DNA of 64,000 nt from Hydractinia symbiolongicarpus (Eukaryota; Cnidaria; Hydrozoa; Anthoathecata; Hydractiniidae), in NCBI RefSeq assembly GCF_029227915.1, contig NC_079878.1:6758001-6822000 (forward strand), read 5' to 3'. Below, piece by piece: positions 39,711-50,574 of the stretch (positions are counted from its first letter, which is position 1; the number at the start of each line of letters is the position of its first letter). Made by a program: the position numbers and the translations under genes. Below the pieces are notes generated by a model. The model was not told where the DNA came from. It saw only the letters and a list, made by a program, of their open reading frames with translations, and ran no database searches.

Positions 39711-39783
39711 AGCCCTCGGAGAGATTTGAACTCTCGACCCCTGGTTTACAAGACCAGTGCTCTAACCCCTGAGCTACGAAGGC
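39711..39783 (-). tRNA. trnT(ugu): tRNA-Thr(TGT), unit 58
   Basis: Consensus. Confidence 0.95.
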
Positions 39784-39932
39784 ACGCGATCCTTGCCAAA
39801 TACGAAAAGTCGGTGCATCAGGCAAAACAGGCCAGTTGCAACGTGTACTTGCCATAAAGTGATACCGTCAATGCCCTACTGGACCATGACTATTCTAATC
39901 ACGGACCTCAGCTTTCCCGTTAACATCCACGG

Positions 39933-40025
39933 GCTCCAGTGGCGTAGTCGGTTAGCGCGTCGTACTTATAAGTCAGTATCGACAAAGACATGCGAAGATC
40001 GGGAGTTCGAGCCTCCCCTGGAGCA
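39933..40025 (+). tRNA. trnI(uau): tRNA-Ile(TAT), intron, unit 58
   Basis: Consensus. Confidence 0.95.
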
Positions 40026-40149
40026 AGGTTTCTTTTCATGCGCCGTCAACACACGCCACAGCACGGGCAGATCACCAGTAAAATCTAGCAACGTGGCAGT
40101 GCACCCAGGTTGTTTTGATCCCGTCAACGTGACGGCAAAGCCCGTAAAA

Positions 40150-40223
40150 TGGCCAGTGTGGGGCTCGAACCCACGACATTCGCGTTATTAGCACGACGCT
40201 CTAGCCGACTGAGCTAACCGGCC
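40150..40223 (-). tRNA. trnI(aau): tRNA-Ile(AAT), unit 58
   Basis: Gene consensus; 5' flank GTGCAC as in units 47 and 54. Confidence 0.95.
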
Positions 40224-40405
40224 GTGAACGCGTGCACACGGACTCACTTCCTAAGTCAACTCTAAGCAAAATACTTTTATTTTCTTACTCAAAACGTTAC
40301 CGTCATATTTCTCACGCTTTGATACGAGTCCAAGCAATGCAAATAGCCGCAACCCGCTCGAAAGAGGAGTCATGTTAGGCCAACTTTAAACGGACATTCC
40401 CTGAA

Positions 40406-40478
40406 AGCCCTCGGAGAGATTTGAACTCTCGACCCCTGGTTTACAAGACCAGTGCTCTAACCCCTGAGCTACGAAGGC
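40406..40478 (-). tRNA. trnT(ugu): tRNA-Thr(TGT), unit 59
   Basis: Consensus. Confidence 0.95.
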
Positions 40479-40627
40479 ACGCGATCCTTGCCAAATACGA
40501 AAAGTCGGTGCATCAGGCAAAACAGGCCAGTTGCAACGTGTACTTGCCATAAAGTGATACCGTCAATGCCCTACTGGACCATGACTATTCTAATCACGGA
40601 CCTCAGCTTTCCCGTTAACATCCACGG

Positions 40628-40720
40628 GCTCCAGTGGCGTAGTCGGTTAGCGCGTCGAACTTATAAGTCAGTATCGACAAAGACATGCGAAGATCGGGAG
40701 TTCGAGCCTCCCCTGGAGCA
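40628..40720 (+). tRNA. trnI(uau): tRNA-Ile(TAT), intron, unit 59, T30A
   Basis: T30A as in unit 21. Confidence 0.88.
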
Positions 40721-40844
40721 AGGTTTCTTTTCATGCGCCGTCAACACACGCCACAGCACGGGCAGATCACCAGTAAAATCTAGCAACGTGGCAGTGCACC
40801 CAGGTTGTTTTGATCCCGTCAACGTGACGGCAAAGCCCGTAAAA

Positions 40845-40918
40845 TGGCCAGTGTGGGGCTCGAACCCACGACATTCGCGTTATTAGCACGACGCTCTAGC
40901 CGACTGAGCTAACCGGCC
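40845..40918 (-). tRNA. trnI(aau): tRNA-Ile(AAT), unit 59
   Basis: Consensus. Confidence 0.95.
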
Positions 40919-41100
40919 GTGAACGCGTGAACACGGACTCACTTCCTAAGTCAACTCTAAGCAAAATACTTTTATTTTTTTACTCAAAACGTTACCGTCA
41001 TATTTCTCACGCTTTGATACGAGTCCAAGCAATGCAAATAGCCGCAACCCGCTCGAAAGAGGAGTCATGTTTGGCCAACTTTAAACGGACATTCCCTGAA

Positions 41101-41173
41101 AGCCCTCGGAGAGATTTGAACTCTCGACCCCTGGTTTACAAGACCAGTGCTCTAACCCCTGAGCTACGAAGGC
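41101..41173 (-). tRNA. trnT(ugu): tRNA-Thr(TGT), unit 60
   Basis: Consensus. Confidence 0.95.
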
Positions 41174-41322
41174 ACGCGATCCTTGCCAAATACGAAAAGT
41201 CGGTGCATCAGGCAAAACAGGCCAGTTGCAACGTGTACTTGCCATAAAGTGATACCGTCAATGCCCTACTGGACCATGACTATTCTAATCACGGACCTCA
41301 GCTTTCCCGTTAACATCCACGG

Positions 41323-41415
41323 GCTCCAGTGGCGTAGTCGGTTAGCGCGTCGTACTTATAAGTCAGTATCGACAAAGACATGCGAAGATCGGGAGTTCGA
41401 GCCTCCCCTGGAGCA
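41323..41415 (+). tRNA. trnI(uau): tRNA-Ile(TAT), intron, unit 60
   Basis: Consensus. Confidence 0.95.
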
Positions 41416-41539
41416 AGGTTTCTTTTCATGCGCCGTCAACACACGCCACAGCACGGGCAGATCACCAGTAAAATCTAGCAACGTGGCAGTGCACCCAGGT
41501 TGTTTTGATCCCGTCAACGTGACGGCAAAGCCCGTAAAA

Positions 41540-41613
41540 TGGCCAGTGTGGGGCTCGAACCCACGACATTCGCGTTATTAGCACGACGCTCTAGCCGACT
41601 GAGCTAACCGGCC
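41540..41613 (-). tRNA. trnI(aau): tRNA-Ile(AAT), unit 60
   Basis: Consensus. Confidence 0.95.
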
Positions 41614-41795
41614 GTGAACGCGTGAACACGGACTCACTTCCTAAGTCAACTCTAAGCAAAATACTTTTATTTTTTTACTCAAAACGTTACCGTCATATTT
41701 CTCACGCTTTGATACGAGTCCAAGCAATGCAAATAGCCGCAACCCGCTCGAAAGAGGAGTCATGTTAGGCCAACTTTAAACGGACATTCCCTGAA

Positions 41796-41868
41796 AGCCC
41801 TCGGAGAGATTTGAACTCTCGACCCCTGGTTTACAAGACCAGTGCTCTAACCCCTGAGCTACGAAGGC
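41796..41868 (-). tRNA. trnT(ugu): tRNA-Thr(TGT), unit 61
   Basis: Consensus. Confidence 0.95.
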
Positions 41869-42017
41869 ACGCGATCCTTGCCAAATACGAAAAGTCGGTG
41901 CATCAGGCAAAACAGGCCAGTTGCAACGTGTACTTGCCATAAAGTGATACCGTCAATGCCCTACTGGACCATGACTATTCTAATCATGGACCTCAGCTTT
42001 CCCGTTAACATCCACGG

Positions 42018-42110
42018 GCTCCAGTGGCGTAGTCGGTTAGCGCGTCGTACTTATAAGTCAGTATCGACAAAGACATGCGAAGATCGGGAGTTCGAGCCTC
42101 CCCTGGAGCA
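42018..42110 (+). tRNA. trnI(uau): tRNA-Ile(TAT), intron, unit 61
   Basis: Consensus. Confidence 0.95.
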
Positions 42111-42234
42111 AGGTTTCTTTTCATGCGCCGTCAACACACGCCACAGCACGGGCAGATCACCAGTAAAATCTAGCAACGTGGCAGTGCACCCAGGTTGTTT
42201 TGATCCCGTCAACGTGACGGCAAAGCCCGTAAAA

Positions 42235-42308
42235 TGGCCAGTGTGGGGCTCGAACCCACGACATTCGCGTTATTAGCACGACGCTCTAGCCGACTGAGCT
42301 AACCGGCC
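42235..42308 (-). tRNA. trnI(aau): tRNA-Ile(AAT), unit 61
   Basis: Consensus. Confidence 0.95.
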
Positions 42309-42490
42309 GTGAACGCGTAAACACGGACTCACTTCCTAAGTCAACTCTAAGCAAAATACTTTTATTTTTTTACTCAAAACGTTACCGTCATATTTCTCAC
42401 GCTTTGATACGAGTCCAAGCAATGCAAATAGCCGCAACCCGCTCGAAAGAGGAGTCATGTTAGGCCAACTTTAAACGGACATTCCCTGAA

Positions 42491-42563
42491 AGCCCTCGGA
42501 GAGATTTGAATTCTCGACCCCTGGTTTACAAGACCAGTGCTCTAACCCCTGAGCTACGAAGGC
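42491..42563 (-). tRNA. trnT(ugu): tRNA-Thr(TGT), unit 62, G53A
   Basis: G53A breaks the G53-C61 pair that closes the T-loop and changes a B-box base. Shared with unit 83. Confidence 0.82.
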
Positions 42564-42712
42564 ACGCGATCCTTGCCAAATACGAAAAGTCGGTGCATCA
42601 GGCAAAACAGGCCAGTTGCAACGTGTACTTGCCATAAAGTGATACCGTCAATGCCCTACTGGACCATGACTATTCTAATCACGGACCTCAGCTTTCCCGT
42701 TAACATCAACGG

Positions 42713-42805
42713 GCTCCAGTGGCGTAGTCGGTTAGCGCGTCGTACTTATAAGTCAGTATCGACAAAGACATGCGAAGATCGGGAGTTCGAGCCTCCCCTG
42801 GAGCA
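42713..42805 (+). tRNA. trnI(uau): tRNA-Ile(TAT), intron, unit 62
   Basis: Consensus. Confidence 0.95.
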
Positions 42806-42929
42806 AGGTTTCTTTTCATGCGCCGTCAACACACGCCACAGCACGGGCAGATCACCAGTAAAATCTAGCAACGTGGCAGTGCACCCAGGTTGTTTTGATC
42901 CCGTCAACGTGACGGCAAAGCCCGTAAAA

Positions 42930-43003
42930 TGGCCAGTGTGGGGCTCGAACCCACGACATTCGCGTTATTAGCACGACGCTCTAGCCGACTGAGCTAACCG
43001 GCC
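42930..43003 (-). tRNA. trnI(aau): tRNA-Ile(AAT), unit 62
   Basis: Consensus. Confidence 0.95.
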
Positions 43004-43185
43004 GTGAACGCGTGAACACGGACTCACTTCCTAAGTCAACTCTAAGCAAAATACTTTTATTTTTTTACTCAAAACGTTACCGTCATATTTCTCACGCTTT
43101 GATACGAGTCCAAGCAATGCAAATAGCCGCAACCCGCTCGAAAGAAGAGTCATGTTAGGCCAACTTTAAACGGACATTCCCTGAA

Positions 43186-43258
43186 AGCCCTCGGAGAGAT
43201 TTGAACTCTCGACCCCTGGTTTACAAGACCAGTGCTCTAACCCCTGAGCTACGAAGGC
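43186..43258 (-). tRNA. trnT(ugu): tRNA-Thr(TGT), unit 63
   Basis: Consensus. Confidence 0.95.
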
Positions 43259-43407
43259 ACGCGATCCTTGCCAAATACGAAAAGTCGGTGCATCAGGCAA
43301 AACAGGCCAGTTGCAACGTGTACTTGCCATAAAGTGATACCGTCAATGCCCTACTGGACCATGACTATTCTAATCACGGACCTCAGCTTTCCCGTTAACA
43401 TCCACGG

Positions 43408-43500
43408 GCTCCAGTGGCGTAGTCGCTTAGCGCGTCGTACTTATAAGTCAGTATCGACAAAGACATGCGAAGATCGGGAGTTCGAGCCTCCCCTGGAGCA
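43408..43500 (+). tRNA. trnI(uau): tRNA-Ile(TAT), intron, unit 63, G19C
   Basis: G19C in the D-loop removes the G19-C56 contact and an A-box base; probably impaired. Confidence 0.8.
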
Positions 43501-43624
43501 AGGTTTCTTTTCATGCGCCGTCAACACACGCCACAGCACGGGCAGATCACCAGTAAAATCTAGCAACGTGGCAGTGCACCCAGGTTGTTTTGATCCCGTC
43601 AACGTGACGGCAAAGCCCGTAAAA

Positions 43625-43698
43625 TGGCCAGTGTGGGGCTCGAACCCACGACATTCGCGTTATTAGCACGACGCTCTAGCCGACTGAGCTAACCGGCC
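43625..43698 (-). tRNA. trnI(aau): tRNA-Ile(AAT), unit 63
   Basis: Consensus. Confidence 0.95.
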
Positions 43699-43880
43699 GT
43701 GAACGCGTGAACGCGGACTCACTTCCTAAGTCAACTCTAAGCAAAATACTTTTATTTTTTGACTCAAAACGTTACCGTCATATTTCTCACGCTTTGATAC
43801 GAGTCCAAGCAATGCAAATAGCCGCAACCCGCTCGAAAGAGGAGTCATGTTAGGCCAACTTTAAACGGACATTCCCTGAA

Positions 43881-43953
43881 AGCCCTCGGAGAGATTTGAA
43901 CTCTCGACCCCTGGTTTACAAGACCAGTGCTCTAACCCCTGAGCTACGAAGGC
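43881..43953 (-). tRNA. trnT(ugu): tRNA-Thr(TGT), unit 64
   Basis: Consensus. Confidence 0.95.
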
Positions 43954-44102
43954 ACGCGATCCTTGCCAAATACGAAAAGTCGGTGCATCAGGCAAAACAG
44001 GCCAGTTGCAACGTGTACTTGCCATAAAGTGATACCGTCAATGCCCTACTGGACCATGACTATTCTAATCACGGACCTCAGCTTTCCCGTTAACATCCAC
44101 GG

Positions 44103-44195
44103 GCTCCAGTGGCGTAGTCGGTTAGCGCGTCGTACTTATAAGTCAGTATCGACAAAGACATGCGAAGATCGGGAGTTCGAGCCTCCCCTGGAGCA
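44103..44195 (+). tRNA. trnI(uau): tRNA-Ile(TAT), intron, unit 64
   Basis: Consensus. Confidence 0.95.
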
Positions 44196-44319
44196 AGGTT
44201 TCTTTTCATGCGCCGTCAACACACGCCACAGCACGGGCAGATCACCAGTAAAATCTAGCAACGTGGCAGTGCACCCAGGTTGTTTTGATCCCGTCAACGT
44301 GACGGCAAAGCCCGTAAAA

Positions 44320-44393
44320 TGGCCAGTGTGGGGCTCGAACCCACGACATTCGCGTTATTAGCACGACGCTCTAGCCGACTGAGCTAACCGGCC
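44320..44393 (-). tRNA. trnI(aau): tRNA-Ile(AAT), unit 64
   Basis: Consensus. Confidence 0.95.
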
Positions 44394-44575
44394 GTGAACG
44401 CGTGAACACGGACTCACTTCCTAAGTCAACTCTAAGCAAAATACTTTTATTTTTTTACTCAAAACGTTACCGTCATATTTCTCACGCTTTGATACGAGTC
44501 CAAGCAATGCAAATAGCCGCAACCCGCTCGAAAGAGGAGTCATGTTAGGCCAACTTTAAACGGACATTCCCTGAA

Positions 44576-44648
44576 AGCCCTCGGAGAGATTTGAACTCTC
44601 GACCCCTGGTTTACAAGACCAGTGATCTAACCCCTGAGCTACGAAGGC
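44576..44648 (-). tRNA. trnT(ugu): tRNA-Thr(TGT), unit 65, G24T
   Basis: G24T gives a C11-T24 mismatch in the D-stem. Shared with unit 78. Confidence 0.87.
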
Positions 44649-44797
44649 ACGCGATCCTTGCCAAATACGAAAAGTCGGTGCATCAGGCAAAACAGGCCAG
44701 TTGCAACGTGTACTTGCCATAAAGTGATACCGTCAATGCCCTACTGGACCATGACTATTCTAATCACGGACCTCAGCTTTCCCGTTAACATCCACGG

Positions 44798-44890
44798 GCT
44801 CCAGTGGCGTAGTCGGTTAGCGCGTCGTACTTATAAGTCAGTATCGACAAAGACATGCGAAGATCGGGAGTTCGAGCCTCCCCTGGAGCA
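44798..44890 (+). tRNA. trnI(uau): tRNA-Ile(TAT), intron, unit 65
   Basis: Consensus. Confidence 0.95.
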
Positions 44891-45014
44891 AGGTTTCTTT
44901 TCATGCGCCGTCAACACACGCCACAGCACGGGCAGATCACCAGTAAAATCTAGCAACGTGGCAGTGCACCCAGGTTGTTTTGATCCCGTCAACGTGACGG
45001 CAAAGCCCGTAAAA

Positions 45015-45088
45015 TGGCCAGTGTGGGGCTCGAACCCACGACATTCGCGTTATTAGCACGACGCTCTAGCCGACTGAGCTAACCGGCC
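45015..45088 (-). tRNA. trnI(aau): tRNA-Ile(AAT), unit 65
   Basis: Consensus. Confidence 0.95.
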
Positions 45089-45270
45089 GTGAACGCGTGA
45101 ACACGGACTCACTTCCTAAGTCAACTCTAAGCAAAATACTTTTATTTTTTTACTCAAAACGTTACCGTCATATTTCGCACGCTTTGATACGAGTCCAAGC
45201 AATGCAAATTGCCGCAACCCGCTCGAAAGAGGAGTCATGTTAGGCCAACTTTAAACGGACATTCCCTGAA

Positions 45271-45343
45271 AGCCCTCGGAGAGATTTGAACTCTCGACCC
45301 CTGGTTTACAAGACCAGTGCTCTAACCCCTGAGCTACGAAGGC
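45271..45343 (-). tRNA. trnT(ugu): tRNA-Thr(TGT), unit 66
   Basis: Consensus. Confidence 0.95.
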
Positions 45344-45492
45344 ACGCGATCCTTGCCAAATACGAAAAGTCGGTGCATCAGGCAAAACAGGCCAGTTGCA
45401 ACGTGTACTTGCCATAAAGTGATACCGTCAATGCCCTACTGGACCATGACTATTCTAATCACGGACCTCAGCTTTCCCGTTAACATCCACGG

Positions 45493-45585
45493 GCTCCAGT
45501 GGCGTAGTCGGTTAGCGCGTCGTACTTATAAGTCAGTATCGACAAAGACATGCGAAGATCGGGAGTTCGAGCCTCCCCTGGAGCA
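45493..45585 (+). tRNA. trnI(uau): tRNA-Ile(TAT), intron, unit 66
   Basis: Consensus. Confidence 0.95.
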
Positions 45586-45709
45586 AGGTTTCTTTTCATG
45601 CGCCGTCAACACACGCCACAGCACGGGCAGATCACCAGTAAAATCTAGCAACGTGGCAGTGCACCCAGGTTGTTTTGATCCCGTCAACGTGACAGCAAAG
45701 CCCGTAAAA

Positions 45710-45783
45710 TGGCCAGTGTGGGGCTCGAACCCACGACATTCGCGTTATTAGCACGACGCTCTAGCCGACTGAGCTAACCGGCC
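45710..45783 (-). tRNA. trnI(aau): tRNA-Ile(AAT), unit 66
   Basis: Gene consensus; a 3'-side change in the hairpin stem (GACAG for GACGG) is shared with unit 70. Confidence 0.95.
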
Positions 45784-45965
45784 GTGAACGCGTGAACACG
45801 GACTCACTTCCTAAGTCAACTCTAAGCAAAATACTTTTATTTTTTTACTCAAAACGTTACCGTCATATTTCTCACGCTTTGATACGAGTCCAAGCAATGC
45901 AAATAGCCGCAACCCGCTCGAAAGAGGAGTCATGTTAGGCCAACTTTAAACGGACATTCCCTGAA

Positions 45966-46038
45966 AGCCCTCGGAGAGATTTGAACTCTCGACCCCTGGT
46001 TTACAAGACCAGTGCTCTAACCCCTGAGCTACGAAGGC
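45966..46038 (-). tRNA. trnT(ugu): tRNA-Thr(TGT), unit 67
   Basis: Consensus. Confidence 0.95.
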
Positions 46039-46187
46039 ACGCGATCCTTGCCAAATACGAAAAGTCGGTGCATCAGGCAAAACAGGCCAGTTGCAACGTG
46101 TACTTGCCATAAAGTGATACCGTCAATGCCCTACTGGACCATGACTATTCTAATCACGGACCTCAGCTTTCCCGTTAACATCCACGG

Positions 46188-46280
46188 GCTCCAGTGGCGT
46201 AGTCGGTTAGCGCGTCGTACTTATAAGTCAGTATCGACAAAGACATGCGAAGATCGGGAGTTCGAGCCTCCCCTGGAGCA
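46188..46280 (+). tRNA. trnI(uau): tRNA-Ile(TAT), intron, unit 67
   Basis: Consensus. Confidence 0.95.
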
Positions 46281-46404
46281 AGGTTTCTTTTCATGCGCCG
46301 TCAACACACGCCACAGCACGGGCAGATCACCAGTAAAATCTAGCAACGTGGCAGTGCACCCAGGTTGTTTTGATCCCGTCAACGTGACGGCAAAGCCCGT
46401 AAAA

Positions 46405-46478
46405 TGGCCAGTGTGGGGCTCGAACCCACGACATTCGCGTTATTAGCACGACGCTCTAGCCGACTGAGCTAACCGGCC
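46405..46478 (-). tRNA. trnI(aau): tRNA-Ile(AAT), unit 67
   Basis: Consensus. Confidence 0.95.
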
Positions 46479-46660
46479 GTGAACGCGTGAACACGGACTC
46501 ACTTCCTAAGTCAACTCTAAGCAAAATACTTTTATTTTTTTACTCAAAACGTTACCGTCATATTTCTCACGCTTTGATACGAGTCCAAGCAATGCAAATA
46601 GCCGCAACCCGCTCGAAAGAGGAGTCATGTTAGGCCAACTTTAAACGGACATTCCCTGAA

Positions 46661-46733
46661 AGCCCTCGGAGAGATTTGAACTCTCGACCCCTGGTTTACA
46701 AGACCAGTGCTCTAACCCCTGAGCTACGAAGGC
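46661..46733 (-). tRNA. trnT(ugu): tRNA-Thr(TGT), unit 68
   Basis: Consensus. Confidence 0.95.
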
Positions 46734-46882
46734 ACGCGATCCTTGCCAAATACGAAAAGTCGGTGCATCAGGCAAAACAGGCCAGTTGCAACGTGTACTT
46801 GCCATAAAGTGATACCGTCAATGCCCTACTGGACCATGACTATTCTAATCACGGACCTCAGCTTTCCCGTTAACATCCACGG

Positions 46883-46975
46883 GCTCCAGTGGCGTAGTCG
46901 GTTAGCGCGTCGTACTTATAAGTCAGTATCGACAAAGACATGCGAAGATCGGGAGTTCGAGCCTCCCCTGGAGCA
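46883..46975 (+). tRNA. trnI(uau): tRNA-Ile(TAT), intron, unit 68
   Basis: Consensus. Confidence 0.95.
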
Positions 46976-47099
46976 AGGTTTCTTTTCATGCGCCGTCAAC
47001 ACACGCCACAGCACGGGCAGATCACCAGTAAAATCTAGCAACGTGGCAGTGCACCCAGGTTGTTTTGATCCCGTCAACGTGACGGCAAAGCCCGTAAAA

Positions 47100-47173
47100 T
47101 GGCCAGTGTGGGGCTCGAACCCACGACATTCGCGTTATTAGCACGACGCTCTAGCCGACTGAGCTAACCGGCC
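47100..47173 (-). tRNA. trnI(aau): tRNA-Ile(AAT), unit 68
   Basis: Consensus. Confidence 0.95.
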
Positions 47174-47355
47174 GTGAACGCGTGAACACGGACTCACTTC
47201 CTAAGTCAACTCTAAGCAAAATACTTTTATTTTTTTACTCAAAACGTTACCGTCATATTTCTCACGCTTTGATACGAGTCCAAGCAATGCAAATAGCCGC
47301 AACCCGCTCGAAAGAGGAGTCATGTTAGGCCAACTTTAAACGGACATTCCCTGAA

Positions 47356-47428
47356 AGCCCTCGGAGAGATTTGAACTCTCGACCCCTGGTTTACAAGACC
47401 AGTGCTCTAACCCCTGAGCTACGAAGGC
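47356..47428 (-). tRNA. trnT(ugu): tRNA-Thr(TGT), unit 69
   Basis: Consensus. Confidence 0.95.
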
Positions 47429-47577
47429 ACGCGATCCTTGCCAAATACGAAAAGTCGGTGCATCAGGCAAAACAGGACAGTTGCAACGTGTACTTGCCAT
47501 AAAGTGATACCGTCAATGCCCTACTGGACCATGACTATTCTAATCACGGACCTCAGCTTTCCCGTTAACATCCACGG

Positions 47578-47670
47578 GCTCCAGTGGCGTAGTCGGTTAG
47601 CGCGTCGTACTTATAAGTCAGTATCGACAAAGACATGCGAAGATCGGGAGTTCGAGCCTCCCCTGGAGCA
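47578..47670 (+). tRNA. trnI(uau): tRNA-Ile(TAT), intron, unit 69
   Basis: Consensus. Confidence 0.95.
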
Positions 47671-47794
47671 AGGTTTCTTTTCATGCGCCGTCAACACACG
47701 CCACAGCACGGGCAGATCACCAGTAAAATCTAGCAACGTGGCAGTGCACCCAGGTTGTTTTGATCCCGTCAACGTGACGGCAAAGCCCGTAAAA

Positions 47795-47868
47795 TGGCCA
47801 GTGTGGGGCTCGAACCCACGACATTCGCGTTATTAGCACGACGCTCTAGCCGACTGAGCTAACCGGCC
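47795..47868 (-). tRNA. trnI(aau): tRNA-Ile(AAT), unit 69
   Basis: Consensus. Confidence 0.95.
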
Positions 47869-48050
47869 GTGAACGCGTGAACACGGACTCACTTCCTAAG
47901 TCAACTCTAAGCAAAATACTTTTATTTTTTTACTCAAAACGTTACCGTCATATTTCTCACGCTTTGATACGAGTCCAAGCAATGCAAATAGCCGCAACCC
48001 GCTCGAAAGAGGAGTCATGTTAGGCCAACTTTAAACGGGCATTCCCTGAA

Positions 48051-48123
48051 AGCCCTCGGAGAGATTTGAACTCTCGACCCCTGGTTTACAAGACCAGTGC
48101 TCTAACCCCTGAGCTACGAAGGC
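48051..48123 (-). tRNA. trnT(ugu): tRNA-Thr(TGT), unit 70
   Basis: Consensus. Confidence 0.95.
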
Positions 48124-48272
48124 ACGCGATCCTTGCCAAATACGAAAAGTCGGTGCATCAGGCAAAACAGGCCAGTTGCAACGTGTACTTGCCATAAAGT
48201 GATACCGTCAATGCCCTACTGGACCATGACTATTCTAATCACGGACCTCAGCTTTCCCGTTAACATCCACGG

Positions 48273-48365
48273 GCTCCAGTGGCGTAGTCGGTTAGCGCGT
48301 CGTACTTATAAGTCAGTATCGACAAAGACATGCGAAGATCGGGAGTTCGAGCCTCCCCTGGAGCA
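48273..48365 (+). tRNA. trnI(uau): tRNA-Ile(TAT), intron, unit 70
   Basis: Consensus. Confidence 0.95.
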
Positions 48366-48489
48366 AGGTTTCTTTTCATGCGCCGTCAACACACGCCACA
48401 GCACGGGCAGATCACCAGTAAAATCTAGCAACGTGGCAGTGCACCCAGGTTGTTTTGATCCCGTCAACGTGACAGCAAAGCCCGTAAAA

Positions 48490-48563
48490 TGGCCAGTGTG
48501 GGGCTCGAACCCACGACATTCGCGTTATTAGCACGACGCTCTAGCCGACTGAGCTAACCGGCC
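48490..48563 (-). tRNA. trnI(aau): tRNA-Ile(AAT), unit 70
   Basis: Gene consensus; hairpin-stem change as in unit 66. Confidence 0.95.
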
Positions 48564-48745
48564 GTGAACGCGTGAACACGGACTCACTTCCTAAGTCAAC
48601 TCTAAGCAAAATACTTTTATTTTTTTACTCAAAACGTTACCGTCATATTTCTCACGCTTTGATACGAGTCCAAGCAATGCAAATAGCCGCAACCCGCTCG
48701 AAAGAGGAGTCATGTTAGGCCAACTTTAAACGGACATTCCCTGAA

Positions 48746-48818
48746 AGCCCTCGGAGAGATTTGAACTCTCGACCCCTGGTTTACAAGACCAGTGCTCTAA
48801 CCCCTGAGCTACGAAGGC
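48746..48818 (-). tRNA. trnT(ugu): tRNA-Thr(TGT), unit 71
   Basis: Consensus. Confidence 0.95.
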
Positions 48819-48967
48819 ACGCGATCCTTGCCAAATACGAAAAGTCGGTGCATCAGGCAAAACAGGCCAGTTGCAACGTGTACTTGCCATAAAGTGATAC
48901 CGTCAATGCCCTACTGGACCATGACTATTCTAATCACGGACCTCAGCTTTCCCGTTAACATCCACGG

Positions 48968-49060
48968 GCTCCAGTGGCGTAGTCGGTTAGCGCGTCGTAC
49001 TTATAAGTCAGTATCGACAAAGACATGCGAAGATCGGGAGTTCGAGCCTCCCCTGGAGCA
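48968..49060 (+). tRNA. trnI(uau): tRNA-Ile(TAT), intron, unit 71
   Basis: Consensus. Confidence 0.95.
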
Positions 49061-49184
49061 AGGTTTCTTTTCATGCGCCGTCAACACACGCCACAGCACG
49101 GGCAGATCACCAGTAAAATCTAGCAACGTGGCAGTGCACCCAGGTTGTTTTGATCCCGTCAACGTGACGGCAAAGCCCGTAAAA

Positions 49185-49258
49185 TGGCCAGTGTGGGGCT
49201 CGAACCCACGACATTCGCGTTATTAGCACGACGCTCTAGCCGACTGAGCTAACCGGCC
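49185..49258 (-). tRNA. trnI(aau): tRNA-Ile(AAT), unit 71
   Basis: Consensus. Confidence 0.95.
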
Positions 49259-49440
49259 GTGAACGCGTGAACACGGACTCACTTCCTAAGTCAACTCTAA
49301 GCAAAATACTTTTATTTTTTTACTCAAAACGTTACCGTCATATTTCTCACGCTTTGATACGAGTCCAAGCAATGCAAATAGCCGCAACCCGCTCGAAAGA
49401 GGAGTCATGTTAGGCCAACTTTAAACGGACATTCCCTGAA

Positions 49441-49513
49441 AGCCCTCGGAGAGATTTGAACTCTCGACCCCTGGTTTACAAGACCAGTGCTCTAACCCCT
49501 GAGCTACGAAGGC
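49441..49513 (-). tRNA. trnT(ugu): tRNA-Thr(TGT), unit 72
   Basis: Consensus. Confidence 0.95.
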
Positions 49514-49662
49514 ACGCGATCCTTGCCAAATACGAAAAGTCGGTGCATCAGGCAAAACAGGCCAGTTGCAACGTGTACTTGCCATAAAGTGATACCGTCA
49601 ATGCCCTACTGGACCATGACTATTCTAATCACGGACCTCAGCTTTCCCGTTAACATCCACGG

Positions 49663-49755
49663 GCTCCAGTGGCGTAGTCGGTTAGCGCGTCGTACTTATA
49701 AGTCAGTATCGACAAAGACATGCGAAGATCGGGAGTTCGAGCCTCCCCTGGAGCA
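49663..49755 (+). tRNA. trnI(uau): tRNA-Ile(TAT), intron, unit 72
   Basis: Consensus. Confidence 0.95.
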
Positions 49756-49879
49756 AGGTTTCTTTTCATGCGCCGTCAACACACGCCACAGCACGGGCAG
49801 ATCACCAGTAAAATCTAGCAACGTGGCAGTGCACCCAGGTTGTTTTGATCCCGTCAACGTGACGGCAAAGCCCGTAAAA

Positions 49880-49953
49880 TGGCCAGTGTGGGGCTCGAAC
49901 CCACGACATTCGCGTTATTAGCACGACGCTCTAGCCGACTGAGCTAACCGGCC
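49880..49953 (-). tRNA. trnI(aau): tRNA-Ile(AAT), unit 72
   Basis: Consensus. Confidence 0.95.
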
Positions 49954-50135
49954 GTGAACGCGTGAACACGGACTCACTTCCTAAGTCAACTCTAAGCAAA
50001 ATACTTTTATTTTTTTACTCAAAACGTTACCGTCATATTTCTCACGCTTTGATACGAGTCCAAGCAATGCAAATAGCCGCAACCCGCTCGAAAGAGGAGT
50101 CATGTTAGGCCAACTTTAAACGGACATTCCCTGAA

Positions 50136-50208
50136 AGCCCTCGGAGAGATTTGAACTCTCGACCCCTGGTTTACAAGACCAGTGCTCTAACCCCTGAGCT
50201 ACGAAGGC
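50136..50208 (-). tRNA. trnT(ugu): tRNA-Thr(TGT), unit 73
   Basis: Consensus. Confidence 0.95.
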
Positions 50209-50357
50209 ACGCGATCCATGCCAAATACGAAAAGTCGGTGCATCAGGCAAAACAGGCCAGTTGCAACGTGTACTTGCCATAAAGTGATACCGTCAATGCC
50301 CTACTGGACCATGACTATTCTAATCACGGACCTCAGCTTTCCCGTTAACATCCACGG

Positions 50358-50450
50358 GCTCCAGTGGCGTAGTCGGTTAGCGCGTCGTACTTATAAGTCA
50401 GTATCGACAAAGACATGCGAAGATCGGGAGTTCGAGCCTCCCCTGGAGCA
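50358..50450 (+). tRNA. trnI(uau): tRNA-Ile(TAT), intron, unit 73
   Basis: Consensus. Confidence 0.95.
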
Positions 50451-50574
50451 AGGTTTCTTTTCATGCGCCGTCAACACACGCCACAGCACGGGCAGATCAC
50501 CAGTAAAATCTAGCAACGTGGCAGTGCACCCAGGTTGTTTTGATCCCGTCAACGTGACGGCAAAGCCCGTAAAA

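Noticed and set aside
40927-41247. A 106-codon plus-strand frame in unit 60, and a similar 65-codon frame at 23742-23939
   Set aside because: They appear because single changes removed stop codons (near 41072, and at 23871). They cross the tRNA-Thr gene on the opposite strand.
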